NCBI GenBank assembly: GCA_030431085.1
Contig: JAUIJW010000001.1
Coordinates: 1-52,329 of the forward strand
DNA length: 52,329 nucleotides
Origin: Bacteroidia bacterium
GTDB taxonomy: Bacteria > Bacteroidota > Bacteroidia > Flavobacteriales > Flavobacteriaceae
Reading direction: 5' to 3'
The first letter of the stretch is position 1. Every line of letters begins with the position of its first letter. A program made the translations under genes and the position numbers. Under the pieces are notes generated by a model. The model was given only the letters and a program-made list of their open reading frames with translations, ran no database searches and was not told the origin of the DNA. Shown here piece by piece: positions 26,835 to 36,591 of this stretch.

Positions 26835-28028
26835 TTAAATGATATTTAATTTTTTTCCAATTTTAATAAAGGCATTAATGGCTTTATCTAATTGAACTCT
26901 TGTATGAGCGGCAGATAATTGCACTCTAATTCTTGCCTTTCCTTCCGGAACGACGGGGTAAAAGAACCCCACAACATAAATTCCTTCTTTTAACAATTCG
27001 TTTGCCATAGTTTGAGATAATTGCGCATTATAGACCATGATAGGAACAATAGCCGAATCTGCACCTATCAAGTCGAATCCAGCTTTGGCCATTTCTGTTC
27101 TAAAATATAGAGTATTAATTTCTAACTGATCTCTTAGAGAGGTGTCTTGTTCTATAAGTTCGAATACTTTTAGGGTTGCTCCAACAATTGCTGGTGCTAG
27201 AGAATTTGAAAACAGATAGGGGCGAGATCGTTGGCGAAGTAATTCGATAATTTCTTTTTTACCTGTTGTATACCCTCCCATAGCACCACCTAAGGCCTTC
27301 CCCAGAGTGCCCGTTACAATATCAACTCTATCAAGAACTTGTTTTAATTCTATGGTACCTCGACCAGTTTTTCCAATAAAACCAGCAGCATGACATTCAT
27401 CAACCATTACCAGGGCGTTATGCTTATCGGCTAAATCACAAATTTCATCCAATTTGGCCACAATACCATCCATTGAAAATACGCCATCTGTCACGATAAT
27501 TTTAAATCTGTGATTTTTTTGACTGGCTTCAATTAATTTTGATTCTAAGTCGGTCATGTTATTGTTGGCATACCTATATCGTGATGCCTTACACAAACGG
27601 ACACCATCAATAATTGAAGCATGGTTGAGTGCATCTGAAATTATAGCATCTTCATGAGAAAGTAAAGGCTCAAAAACACCACCGTTGGCATCGAAGGCTG
27701 CGGCATATAAAATAGTATCTTCTCCATGAAAAAACTGTGCGATTTTTTTCTCTAGTTGTTTGTGAATTTCTTGCGTTCCACAAATAAATCTTACAGAAGA
27801 CATGCCATAACCATATTGATCCATACTATCTTTGGCGGCTTGTATTACCTCTGGGTTATTCGATAAACCTAAATAATTATTGGCGCAAAAATTAATGACT
27901 TCATCACCAGATTCTACCTTGATTTGTGTGTCTTGTGGGGTTGTAATAATCCGTTCTTCTTTATACAAACCATTGTCTTTTATGATTTGTAATTCATGCT
28001 GTATATGTTTTTTAATGATTCCGTACAT
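26835..28028 (-). CDS. kbl: glycine C-acetyltransferase (2-amino-3-ketobutyrate CoA ligase)
   Basis: PLP enzyme that splits 2-amino-3-ketobutyrate with CoA into glycine and acetyl-CoA, the second step of threonine degradation. The 397 residues match the alpha-oxoamine synthase family. Visible parts are NYLGLSNNPE at 51-60, His136 in LNHASIID, DECHAAGFIG with Asp210 and His213, and the PLP lysine in TGTLGKALGGAMGG (Lys244). The partner dehydrogenase is encoded 5 bases upstream, which separates it from its relatives BioF and HemA. Confidence 0.95.
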   Translation of the reverse strand: MYGIIKKHIQHELQIIKDNGLYKEERIITTPQDTQIKVESGDEVINFCANNYLGLSNNPEVIQAAKDSMDQYGYGMSSVRFICGTQEIHKQLEKKIAQFFHGEDTILYAAAFDANGGVFEPLLSHEDAIISDALNHASIIDGVRLCKASRYRYANNNMTDLESKLIEASQKNHRFKIIVTDGVFSMDGIVAKLDEICDLADKHNALVMVDECHAAGFIGKTGRGTIELKQVLDRVDIVTGTLGKALGGAMGGYTTGKKEIIELLRQRSRPYLFSNSLAPAIVGATLKVFELIEQDTSLRDQLEINTLYFRTEMAKAGFDLIGADSAIVPIMVYNAQLSQTMANELLKEGIYVVGFFYPVVPEGKARIRVQLSAAHTRVQLDKAINAFIKIGKKLNII

Positions 28029-28033
28029 TTTTT

Positions 28034-28978
28034 CTATACTGTAGCAATACTATAATATTCGCTTAGTTTTTCAATCATTATTTTTGTCATTTGATCTAAA
28101 TCAAAGTAGGATTGCCATCCCCAATCAACTCTGGCTTTAGAATCGTCAATACTTTTGGGCCACGAATTAGCAATATTTTGCCTAGAGTCTGGTTGATAAG
28201 TAATTTTAAAATTTGGATAATATTTCTGTATACTTTTTACAAGCTCTTTTGGTGTAAAGCTCATACTTGCCAAATTGTATGATGTTCTTACCGTAATTTT
28301 TTCTTTAGGAGCATCCATCAATTCAATAGTTGCCCTTATGGCATCATCCATAAACATCATGGGTAATTGAGTAGAGCTATTTAAAAAACACAGAAAATGC
28401 TCATTTTTGATGGCTTTATGATAAATATCAACGGCATAATCTGTTGTACCACCACCAGGAAATGATTGATAACCAATTATACCAGGATATCGCAATGAAC
28501 GGATATCTAAACCGTATTTTTTATGGTAATAATTAACCCAGTTTTCACCAGCAACTTTACTCATGCCATAGATGGTTTCTGGTGTTAAATTTGGAGACTG
28601 AGGCGTATTGACCGAATCGGCATTAGGTCCAAAAACTGCAATTGAACTTGGGTAAAATATTTTGTGAATTCTCTGTGTTCTTGAAACTTCTAAAACATTC
28701 AATAATGAAGTCATATTTATGTCCCAGCTGCGAAGTGGATCTTTTTCACCGTTTGCAGATAATATAGCCGCTAGATGGTAAATTTCTGTTATTCTGTATT
28801 TAATAACAATTTGCTCTAGTGCTTTATAGTTGGTAGCATCTAACTGTTCATAAAGTCCTTTATAATTTGTATTTACAGTAATATCTGAGGCTACTACGCG
28901 GTTTACCCCCCATTTGATTTGCAGTTTTTGGGTTAAGACAGAACCTAATTGACCAAATGCACCAATAATTAAAATCAT
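28034..28978 (-). CDS. tdh: L-threonine 3-dehydrogenase, SDR type
   Basis: NAD-dependent short-chain dehydrogenase/epimerase-fold enzyme that oxidises L-threonine to 2-amino-3-ketobutyrate. The 314 residues contain the Rossmann motif IIGAFGQLG at 4-12, PSSIAVFG at 110-117, and the YxxxK pair in IYGMSKVAGE (Tyr137, Lys141). GGGTTDYAVDIYH is the block that distinguishes these SDR-type threonine dehydrogenases from sugar epimerases. Five bases before kbl, it opens the block tdh, kbl, nucleotidyltransferase, NahK-like kinase. Confidence 0.9.
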   Translation of the reverse strand: MILIIGAFGQLGSVLTQKLQIKWGVNRVVASDITVNTNYKGLYEQLDATNYKALEQIVIKYRITEIYHLAAILSANGEKDPLRSWDINMTSLLNVLEVSRTQRIHKIFYPSSIAVFGPNADSVNTPQSPNLTPETIYGMSKVAGENWVNYYHKKYGLDIRSLRYPGIIGYQSFPGGGTTDYAVDIYHKAIKNEHFLCFLNSSTQLPMMFMDDAIRATIELMDAPKEKITVRTSYNLASMSFTPKELVKSIQKYYPNFKITYQPDSRQNIANSWPKSIDDSKARVDWGWQSYFDLDQMTKIMIEKLSEYYSIATV

Positions 28979-29007
28979 ACTTGTAATAATTTTAAATCAT
29001 TTTTTAA

Positions 29008-29038
29008 TTAAAGCCTCTATATTAAATAGAGGCTTTAT
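29008..29038 (-). terminator. hairpin after the PUL operon
   Basis: AAAGCCTCTAT at 29010-29020 and ATAGAGGCTTT at 29026-29036 form a perfect 11-bp stem with a 5-base loop. It lies between the last PUL gene and tdh. No strong T-run follows on the minus strand, so termination may be partial and some transcription could continue into tdh-kbl. Confidence 0.6.
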
Positions 29039-29079
29039 TGAACTAAACTCAAACTTAGTTACTATAATTCAAATAATAA

Positions 29080-30876
29080 TCAATTTTTTGTATAGGCCTC
29101 TATTTCAGCCATGGCAGCATTATCAGAGCCATCATGGGCATCTTTGGCAATAAATTTCAGATATCTAAATGTTTGTGATGATGAAAAATCAATATATTGA
29201 TTGTCTGCACTATTAGCCAATACAAAGCTTCCTAATGAGATCCAATTTGTGTTGTCGTTACTAACTTCTATTTCAATACTTTTAATGGTTCGTGACAAAG
29301 TTTGTCTTTGTGTGAATCTAAGACCGTCTACCGTATTTTCTGAACCCATATCTATGGTGATATGATGTGGTGGTGTAGGGGTGCAACCATTCCAGCAAGT
29401 ATGCCAATAGGTGTCTAAATCTCCATCTAATACATCAGAAGCTAAACCAGTAGAGCCTTCACCACCTTGATCTTCTTGAGAGCTATAGTCTACAACAGAC
29501 CAGGCACTTCTATCGAAAAGTGTTACATCTGTAGGAAGAGTAATTTGAGGAAGCGATGAAAAGTCAATATCTGGTGCCGTACCAGATGCTGTTCTTGTAA
29601 AAGAGGCGTTAGGTTGCACAGCATCATTAAAAAAACCACAATTTCTTAAATAGAATTTGTCTCCATTAGCCCCACCGGCATAGTCTAGCCTTTCATCATT
29701 GGCTGCAGTGGCATCGGCAGTGTATGTACCTTCAATCATTTCTGTCCAAACGTTATCTGTTGTGTATACCCATTGGTTACCATATTCCACTTGTCTTTCA
29801 ATATACCCTGTAGATTCATGAAAATTTTCTAAGAAAGAATGCATTCTTGTTAAATACTTAGAGGTTTTAGGTCTTCTTAGGGATGCGATCAATTTCCAAC
29901 TTCCAACCTCTGGATCGAAGAAATAGGCGGTATAGTCTGTTGATCCAGATACTGTTGATGGTTCACCTTTTAGTAGAAATTTATAGGTAACGCCAGCTTT
30001 CCAATCGGCATCAAAAAAACTTTGTTTTCCAGATCCTTCATTACCAAAATCTTGAACAGTTACTCCTTGACCATTTGCTAATTTAGTTACTTGATAATCT
30101 TCTGGAATTTGATTAGGGTCATCTGTCTCAAAGGCACTCCAAATAGAAAATAATACTCGTCGTTCACCATTAGAGTTTACTTGCATTCCAAAATAGCCTT
30201 CAGAATGCCCATTCACCATAAAAAAGGAGCCTAAAACATCTTCACCAGGAGCAACAGTCACTTCATTATAGAACCATTGTACATCTTTATTTTCTGGTGG
30301 CGTATATGTCATATGTACAGAAGGACCTCTTCTTCCAAAATGTGGATTACTTAAGGGTACAAATTTAATACCGTTTGCGGTTGCAGAACCTCCAAGAAGT
30401 ATATCATTTATATCGGCGATATAGTTACCATTTTTTTGTAGACCTTGGATTTCAATAATATTGTATCCTGCTTCTACATTAAAAGTACCTACTCCTACGA
30501 TGTCGTAGTCTGAGTTCGATATTCCCCGTTCCTCAGTTTGGTTGCCAACTGTAACTTTAATTTCAGAATATTTATCTGATTTAATATTGAAACCAAGGTT
30601 TAACTCGCCAGCTTGGGTATATACATAGGTACGAATAACATCATCTAATGATGTCCAATTATGAATTCCAGCATCAGAAATTATAGCTTCATCTTGCTCA
30701 ATACTATTTACAACCCAACTATTAACACCTATAGGTACGGTAAAGGGTAAATCTAAATCGATAACTCGGTCATCGATAACTTTTTCATGATATATAATTT
30801 GATCAGCATCACACGATGTATGTATGAAGGCTAATAACAGTAATAATTTCATTGATGTTTTTATTTTATTCAACAT
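29080..30876 (-). CDS. DUF5077-DUF3472-discoidin surface lipoprotein
   Basis: A 598-residue lipoprotein (lipobox HTSC, Cys22, then the acidic DADQ). After a short linker, DUF5077 is recognised at about 48-165 and DUF3472 at about 175-395 (FGRRGPSVHMTY, EVTVAPGEDVLGSFFMVNGH). The C-terminal discoidin (F5/8 type C, CBM32-like) domain lies at about 455-598, with GLASDVLDGDLDTYWHTCW, HHITIDMG and QRQTLSRTIK. DUF3472 proteins occur in Bacteroidota PULs, but the activity is not established. The N-terminus CDADQIIY resembles CEPDQVLY of the next lipoprotein, and the discoidin domain is close to those of two other proteins of this locus. It is the last gene of the minus-strand PUL transcript. Confidence 0.8.
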   Translation of the reverse strand: MLNKIKTSMKLLLLLAFIHTSCDADQIIYHEKVIDDRVIDLDLPFTVPIGVNSWVVNSIEQDEAIISDAGIHNWTSLDDVIRTYVYTQAGELNLGFNIKSDKYSEIKVTVGNQTEERGISNSDYDIVGVGTFNVEAGYNIIEIQGLQKNGNYIADINDILLGGSATANGIKFVPLSNPHFGRRGPSVHMTYTPPENKDVQWFYNEVTVAPGEDVLGSFFMVNGHSEGYFGMQVNSNGERRVLFSIWSAFETDDPNQIPEDYQVTKLANGQGVTVQDFGNEGSGKQSFFDADWKAGVTYKFLLKGEPSTVSGSTDYTAYFFDPEVGSWKLIASLRRPKTSKYLTRMHSFLENFHESTGYIERQVEYGNQWVYTTDNVWTEMIEGTYTADATAANDERLDYAGGANGDKFYLRNCGFFNDAVQPNASFTRTASGTAPDIDFSSLPQITLPTDVTLFDRSAWSVVDYSSQEDQGGEGSTGLASDVLDGDLDTYWHTCWNGCTPTPPHHITIDMGSENTVDGLRFTQRQTLSRTIKSIEIEVSNDNTNWISLGSFVLANSADNQYIDFSSSQTFRYLKFIAKDAHDGSDNAAMAEIEAYTKN

Positions 30877-30914
30877 AGTGTTTTGTTTTAGAATCCGTAA
30901 AATGCTAATATTAA

Positions 30915-31487
30915 TTAAATGTGTTTATAGGCATGTATTTGGGCTAGAGCCGCATAAATACTACCATCATAAGAAGAATTTATGGTTACTTTTATGTACC
31001 GTGCAGTTTTATTTTCTCCAAAATCAACCTCTTGTAAAGTGGCTGTATTTTCTAAGTCGAAGTTGCCGGCAGATGTCCATGTAGAACTGTCTGAACTAAG
31101 CTCAATTGAAATTGCTTTTACCGCTCTAGAAAGTGATTGCCTCTGTGCGATGTAGAGACCTGCAATTTCTGATTCATCTCCCATGTCTATGGTAATATAG
31201 TGAGGATGCTCTCCTGCTGGGTCACAGGTCCAACATGAATGCCAATAGGTATCAAGACTTGAGTCTATAAGATCTGAGGCAAGTCCGGTATCTCCTTCTC
31301 CAGAAGCTTCTTCTGAACTGAAATCGGAAATAACCCAAGAATTTATTTTTAGTGGTTTTTTTATGATTCGATCTTCTTCACTAAAAACCTGGTTTGTTGT
31401 ATATAAAACTTGATCTGGCTCACAGGCATAAAATGCCACAAGACCAAGAAAAATAAGTAAATACCGCAAATTAGTTGTTGTTTTCAT
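30915..31487 (-). CDS. discoidin-domain surface lipoprotein
   Basis: A 190-residue lipoprotein (lipobox FYAC, Cys22, then EPDQ). It consists only of a short linker and one discoidin/CBM32-like domain at about 48-190, with the locus-specific features GLASDLIDSSLDTYWHSCWTC, HPHYITIDMG, AQRQSLSRAVK and a C-terminal YAALAQIHAY strand. It has no catalytic domain, so a surface glycan-binding role is likely (an SGBP-like protein). It lies 38 bases upstream of the DUF3472 gene and 17 bases downstream of the FG-GAP gene. The N-terminal sequences of this and the DUF3472 protein look like paralogues. Confidence 0.85.
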   Translation of the reverse strand: MKTTTNLRYLLIFLGLVAFYACEPDQVLYTTNQVFSEEDRIIKKPLKINSWVISDFSSEEASGEGDTGLASDLIDSSLDTYWHSCWTCDPAGEHPHYITIDMGDESEIAGLYIAQRQSLSRAVKAISIELSSDSSTWTSAGNFDLENTATLQEVDFGENKTARYIKVTINSSYDGSIYAALAQIHAYKHI

Positions 31488-31504
31488 TGTACTATAGATT
31501 AATG

Positions 31505-34500
31505 TTAGTTATTTAATTTGAATTTCTGATAATCATCATTATTGTTGGCTACCAAGATGGATTTCTTGTTTTTTTCTTTTAAAAGCAGCATGTTTCTCAC
31601 ATCTTTTTCGGTATAGAATCCTGTTGTTTTATTATGAATATATTTAAAACGAGCAGCCTCTTTTCCTTTAAGAAAGATTCCAATACCAGCATCTGCCCTA
31701 GTGGTTTCAACTTCTGCGTTATAGTTATTTCCGGCTAAAAGCAAATCTTTAATATTATCGTTGTCAAAATCATGGTACACTATACTATTGATAGGGCTTA
31801 ATTGTGCCTGAATAGGGAATGGGACGAACTTAAAATTGCCATTCTCATTAATAAAATATCCAGATCTAAATTCATTTGCCTCATAATGAATGGCCGACTC
31901 AAATGACTCGCCCAGTATTTCTTGTAGGTTGCTGTTAGCAAATTCACCATAGGTTTTGATTCTCTGTTTTAGGTAGGGCATCTGTTGTGTTGTGCAACTT
32001 TTACCTCTTACAGGAACAAGTCTTTCTTTATAATTTTTTGCCAGTACGATATCTTCTGTGCCGTTATTATCAAAATCATTGGTATAGATATGGAAAGGCT
32101 TTTCTTTACTTGCGCTAAACTTATAATTAAGACCGAGGTTACCAGCAACGATATCTATATCATTATCATTATCGATATCGGTCAATAGAATTTTGTTCCA
32201 CCAGCCTACATGAGATGCCAGTTGGCTGTACTTCGAGCTTTTAGATAATTTTCCATGATGGTTGATGAATACCTCAATTCCCATCCATTCTCCAGCTAGA
32301 ACTAAATCAATGTCATTATCATTATCTATATCTACCCATTGTGCCGTAGTGACCATACCTACCTGAGATAACGCTTTGGCGAATTCTTGAGTTTTATCCG
32401 TAAAAATTCCCTGATTATTGATGAGTAAGGTACTTGTTGGCGAATAAGGGTATTTACCTGAAACAACTCTACCACCAATAAAAAGATCTTGATCTCCATC
32501 ATTATCATAATCTGACGCAATTACTACTGCACCTGCATTTCTAAGGGCTGGAATTCTAGATTTTGATCTGGTAAACTTGATGTTACCAGTATTAATATAT
32601 AATCTATCTTCAAGCATTGGAGAACCTTCGTCAAATTCATAACTACCACTAACTACATAAAGATCGAGGTCGCCATCGTTGTCGGCATCGAAGAAGGTTG
32701 CACTTATATCTTCGTATATTTTATCTTTCTCAAAATCTGCAAGTATAATGGATTGATAATGTCCATCTTTTGAAATTAATAATTCTGGAGTGTAATTGTG
32801 TGCCCCTCCAAGAAACACATCATCTATACCATCATGGTTAAGATCTGCTTTTGCCACAGCTGGCCCTAATTGAGACAGTTTATGAGGTAAAAGTAATTGA
32901 ACGTCAAAATCATTAAAAACTTTTTCGTGGTGAGTTGCCTTAAATGGTTGTTCAACAAATAGGGGGCGGTTAATTTTATGTTTAACTTCCGATGCAGTTG
33001 GCGCATCGTTATAATTTATGGTTAGTACTTGATTGGGTTTTACATTGTTGAGTGTTTGTTTTTTACCATCTGGCCAAACAATATCTAACTTCGTTATATG
33101 ATCTTCTTTTCCTAATCCAAAATGTAATTTATTAGACATGGCAGATAAATACCCTCTATTATTAATCAATTGTCTTGTAATCAATTGATTTTTATTGGTA
33201 GATAAGGTTACCTTAGTGCCTACTCCAAAAGAGTTATTTTTTGTGCCATTAAAGACAACCTGAAGGTAATTGCCCTTACCAAGTTCAATGCTGTTGTTTT
33301 TTAAAATTGTGGCATTTTCATCGAGATTATTGGTTACGATATCTAAATCTCCATCATTGTCTAGGTCAACATAAACCGCACCATTAGAGAAAGTTTCTTT
33401 TAAATCAGACCAAACCTCTGTTGTATTATTAAAAGTTAAATTACCTTCGTTTTTATATAAATAATTGGTTAGTTTTTGTTGCGGTAATTTTTGTGTAAAA
33501 TGATAGAAATCTTTTTCGGATAATTGATTTTTATTGGCCTTTATATAACTGTTAATTTCATTGTTGGCATCTCTGTCTACCACATCTCTATAAACACCGT
33601 TAGTAACATATAAATCATTATAACCGTCTAGGTCGAAGTCTGCAAATAAAGTGGCCCAACTCCAATCTGTTTTGGCTACACCAGATAGTTGAGCTATCTC
33701 GCTAAAGGCATAGTTTTGACCATTATTAAGTTGAAGAACATTGTGCATGTATTGATGATGATAACCATTTTCTGTCATGGTATTAAACCGATCGATAGAC
33801 ATCATAGACATGGTAGTTTTAGAACGTATATAATCTTCTGGACTCATATCTGCTATCATTAAGTCAGATAGTCCATCATTGTTTATATCGGCAAAATCTC
33901 CACCCATACTATAGTAAGAGATATGTTTAAAAAGGGTTTCTTTTTGGTCTGTAAATGTGCCATCTTGATTATTGATATAAGCAAAATCAGGCATGATAAA
34001 ATCATTACTTACATAAATATCTGGCCAGCCATCATTATTTAAATCGGCCACTTGGGCATGGAGTCCAAACCCTAAATCGGGTAAAATTCCTGCCGTTGTA
34101 GATACATCTTCAAAAGAGCCATTTCCGTTATTTCTGTAAAGTTTGTCTGAGCTTTTAGCGGCTTTTATTTTGGTCTTTTGGTTAGGGATTTGCTCTAAAT
34201 CAAGTAAGGCACCAGACAAATTAAAATCTGAAGGTGCATTGGTAATATATAGATCTAAATCTCCATCCTTATCATAATCAAAAAATGTGGAAGAGATCGA
34301 TCTATTAGTATCTGCTAATCCATATGCTTCGGCACTTTCTGTAAAGGTTAAATCACCATTATTGATGTATAGCATATTGGCTAATCTTTCATCGCCAGTA
34401 TACCATCCAGCCCTATTAATATAAATATCGACGAAGCCATCATTATTGATATCGGCAATTGAGATACCTGTATCAAAACCTGTGCGTTTTACAATGCCAG

Positions 34501-34825
34501 CTTTTTCTGTAATATCTTCAAATTTAAAATTGCCTTTGTTGAGGTATAATTTGTTAGGATAGATGTTAGAGGTAAAGAATAGATCTTGCAACCCGTCGTT
34601 GTTAAAATCGGCTGCAGCCACTCCACCACCAATATAAATGTATTGGTACTTGTAATAATGTAATTTTTCAGACTCTAATATTTTATTTTGAAAATCAACA
34701 CCAGTAATTTCAACGGGTACACTAGTGAATAGTTTATCTGTATTTAAATCATTTACAGATTTAGTACAAGATACCATTAGCAGTGTACAGATGATGAAAA
34801 ATAAAGGTGTTAAATATCGAGTCAT
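31505..34825 (-). CDS. FG-GAP/VCBS-repeat and ASPIC/UnbV-domain lipoprotein
   Basis: A 1106-residue surface lipoprotein (lipobox MVSC, Cys20). It carries many calcium-binding FG-GAP repeats of the form DxNNDGxxD, for example DFNNDGLQD, DINNDGFVD, DYDKDGDLD and DLNNDGWPD, in two blocks that should form beta-propellers. Between them, at about residues 530-600, is an ASPIC/UnbV module with FGVGTKVTL and LDIVWPDGKKQTL. Such proteins are frequent in Flavobacteriia PULs beside SusC/SusD; their function is not known, and binding of polymer or substrate at the surface is assumed. It follows susD after a 72-base gap with a hairpin. Confidence 0.88.
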   Translation of the reverse strand: MTRYLTPLFFIICTLLMVSCTKSVNDLNTDKLFTSVPVEITGVDFQNKILESEKLHYYKYQYIYIGGGVAAADFNNDGLQDLFFTSNIYPNKLYLNKGNFKFEDITEKAGIVKRTGFDTGISIADINNDGFVDIYINRAGWYTGDERLANMLYINNGDLTFTESAEAYGLADTNRSISSTFFDYDKDGDLDLYITNAPSDFNLSGALLDLEQIPNQKTKIKAAKSSDKLYRNNGNGSFEDVSTTAGILPDLGFGLHAQVADLNNDGWPDIYVSNDFIMPDFAYINNQDGTFTDQKETLFKHISYYSMGGDFADINNDGLSDLMIADMSPEDYIRSKTTMSMMSIDRFNTMTENGYHHQYMHNVLQLNNGQNYAFSEIAQLSGVAKTDWSWATLFADFDLDGYNDLYVTNGVYRDVVDRDANNEINSYIKANKNQLSEKDFYHFTQKLPQQKLTNYLYKNEGNLTFNNTTEVWSDLKETFSNGAVYVDLDNDGDLDIVTNNLDENATILKNNSIELGKGNYLQVVFNGTKNNSFGVGTKVTLSTNKNQLITRQLINNRGYLSAMSNKLHFGLGKEDHITKLDIVWPDGKKQTLNNVKPNQVLTINYNDAPTASEVKHKINRPLFVEQPFKATHHEKVFNDFDVQLLLPHKLSQLGPAVAKADLNHDGIDDVFLGGAHNYTPELLISKDGHYQSIILADFEKDKIYEDISATFFDADNDGDLDLYVVSGSYEFDEGSPMLEDRLYINTGNIKFTRSKSRIPALRNAGAVVIASDYDNDGDQDLFIGGRVVSGKYPYSPTSTLLINNQGIFTDKTQEFAKALSQVGMVTTAQWVDIDNDNDIDLVLAGEWMGIEVFINHHGKLSKSSKYSQLASHVGWWNKILLTDIDNDNDIDIVAGNLGLNYKFSASKEKPFHIYTNDFDNNGTEDIVLAKNYKERLVPVRGKSCTTQQMPYLKQRIKTYGEFANSNLQEILGESFESAIHYEANEFRSGYFINENGNFKFVPFPIQAQLSPINSIVYHDFDNDNIKDLLLAGNNYNAEVETTRADAGIGIFLKGKEAARFKYIHNKTTGFYTEKDVRNMLLLKEKNKKSILVANNNDDYQKFKLNN

Positions 34826-34844
34826 AGTTTGTTTAAGGTAAATG

Positions 34845-34874
34845 AACCAAGAAAGGGTTTAACCTTTCTTGGTT
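34845..34874. terminator. intercistronic hairpin between susD and the FG-GAP gene
   Basis: AACCAAGAAAGG at 34845-34856 and CCTTTCTTGGTT at 34863-34874 form a perfect 12-bp stem around a 6-base loop. On the minus strand, in the direction of the operon, no T-run follows, so it is better explained as an attenuator or a 3' mRNA stabiliser protecting susC/susD mRNA than as a full terminator. Confidence 0.55.
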
Positions 34875-34897
34875 TTTAATTAAGACTTCTACTATAC

Positions 34898-36574
34898 TTA
34901 TGGATTTTGCTCTAATGATGGTTGAAGTAAAATCTGTTGCTCAGGAATTAATTCAATAATTGCATTATCTGTTGGTTCAATTTCATAAAATGGGTTTGCA
35001 TTATTTAAGTGAGTACCTGGGTACTTTCTATCCATTGTGCGTCCATTTCTATAAACATCGAACTTTCTGTGACCTTCAAAAGCTAATTCAAGTTGGCGTT
35101 CTTCTAAAACAACATCTAAAACAGTTTTGCCTGCTGGCAGCGTGGCTAGGGTATATTCTGGAACATTGGCTCTAGTTCTTAGAATATTGATGTTATCTAA
35201 AGCAGCTTGGTCTGAGCCTTGTTTTGCTAGGGCTTCTGCTTTGTTTAGATACATTTCTGCCAATCGAGATACTGTTGGAGACCAAAGGTGTAAGTCTAAT
35301 TCTTGATAAGAGGCTTTTAAGATAAAAAACTTAGGATAGCCATTACGTTTGTCCATATCAAAATCAAATGTAACATCTTGGCGCCCGTTAGGACCATTAA
35401 AATAGTATTGGGTTTTACCATTTATAGTTTCTGATTGTAGCGTATATGTATTACCGCTGTATTCAAATGTGATGTTTCCTCCACCATTATCTGTTGTTCT
35501 GGCAAATTGATATTGATAGTTGGTACCACCATCTATTTCTTCTACCCAATACACGGCTGGTATTTTTTGGTCATTATTATCAAGTAAATATTGGGGCTCA
35601 ATAAAACTTTTTCTTAAATCGCTTGGATTCTCATTTACAAGCTCAAGATAAGTTTGAGAAGCATACATCTCTCCCCAACCTACACCATCAATATTGGCAT
35701 AGAACGAACCAATAGTGTACCAATCTTCATTACCTGGAATGTCTATACCCTTGGTTAATGTAATTGAAAAAATAGCCTCGAGATTACTGTCTGGTGCCAG
35801 CGTATTCATTACAGCAAATTCGCTACTTGACAGTAAGGTATATTGCCCAGAGTTAATCACTTTATCGGCATATTCAATAGCTTTGGCATGATCTTCCATG
35901 TATAGATATACTCTAGAAAGTAATGCTTGAGCAGCCTCTTTAGAGGCAAAAGAAGGGCCGTTATTTATACTCATTAAAGCCTCTGCTTTAAGCAAATCTT
36001 TTACAACTTGATCGTACACTTCGCCCACCGTATTTCTATCAGGTAAATCATTAATGTCTGTTGTAAGCTTTAATGGAACTGATAGGTTAGATGTACCTTG
36101 ATTGTATGGTCTGCCAAATACATTGCTCATTTGAAAGTAAACAAGAGCTCTAATGTAGAGGTTCTCTCCAATCACTTGATCAGATTCTGCAGACTCACCT
36201 TCTTTTACACCTTCAATGACTCTATTGGCTCCAACAATTGCACGGTAAGAGTTTCTCCAAAATCTATCTGCTCTAGAGTTGTTGGGAGTTCTTTGATAGT
36301 TATAAAAGAAAAATAAGGCATCGGTTGTTCCACCACTAATCATTACGTTATCTCCAGCATACTCAGACATTCTGTGTAAATCGTCAGACCAGCCATCGTA
36401 ACCTTTATCACCTTTTAAGAATACATAATTACCAAGAGTTGCCGCTTGAGCAGAACCTGGGTCTTCAAACAATTCTTCTGCTGAAATTTTGTCAAAAGGA
36501 CTTCTATCTAAATCACAGGATGAGAGTAAAGCCGTGATTGCTATTGTTGATAATATATAAGTTATTTTTTTCAT
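34898..36574 (-). CDS. SusD/RagB-family outer-membrane lipoprotein (PUL pair)
   Basis: Ligand-binding surface partner of the SusC encoded 17 bases upstream. The 558 residues have a lipobox LSSC (Cys20) followed by DLDRSPFD, the typical SusD start. The TPR region is visible around EGESAESDQVIGENLYIRALVYFQMSNVFG. The C-terminal RagB part has MYLNKAEALAKQG, NILRTRANVPEYT and ERQLELAFEGHRKFDVYRNG. This is the classical RagB/SusD family, unlike the SusD of the other pair in this window. The ligand is not shown, but neighbours point to amino-sugar-containing glycans or glycopeptides. Confidence 0.94.
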   Translation of the reverse strand: MKKITYILSTIAITALLSSCDLDRSPFDKISAEELFEDPGSAQAATLGNYVFLKGDKGYDGWSDDLHRMSEYAGDNVMISGGTTDALFFFYNYQRTPNNSRADRFWRNSYRAIVGANRVIEGVKEGESAESDQVIGENLYIRALVYFQMSNVFGRPYNQGTSNLSVPLKLTTDINDLPDRNTVGEVYDQVVKDLLKAEALMSINNGPSFASKEAAQALLSRVYLYMEDHAKAIEYADKVINSGQYTLLSSSEFAVMNTLAPDSNLEAIFSITLTKGIDIPGNEDWYTIGSFYANIDGVGWGEMYASQTYLELVNENPSDLRKSFIEPQYLLDNNDQKIPAVYWVEEIDGGTNYQYQFARTTDNGGGNITFEYSGNTYTLQSETINGKTQYYFNGPNGRQDVTFDFDMDKRNGYPKFFILKASYQELDLHLWSPTVSRLAEMYLNKAEALAKQGSDQAALDNINILRTRANVPEYTLATLPAGKTVLDVVLEERQLELAFEGHRKFDVYRNGRTMDRKYPGTHLNNANPFYEIEPTDNAIIELIPEQQILLQPSLEQNP

Positions 36575-36591
36575 CTCAGATATTTTTTTAG

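Noticed and set aside
29008..29038. A riboswitch in front of tdh
   Set aside because: Only a simple 11-bp hairpin is present, with no conserved aptamer-like elements; better explained as the end of the PUL transcript.
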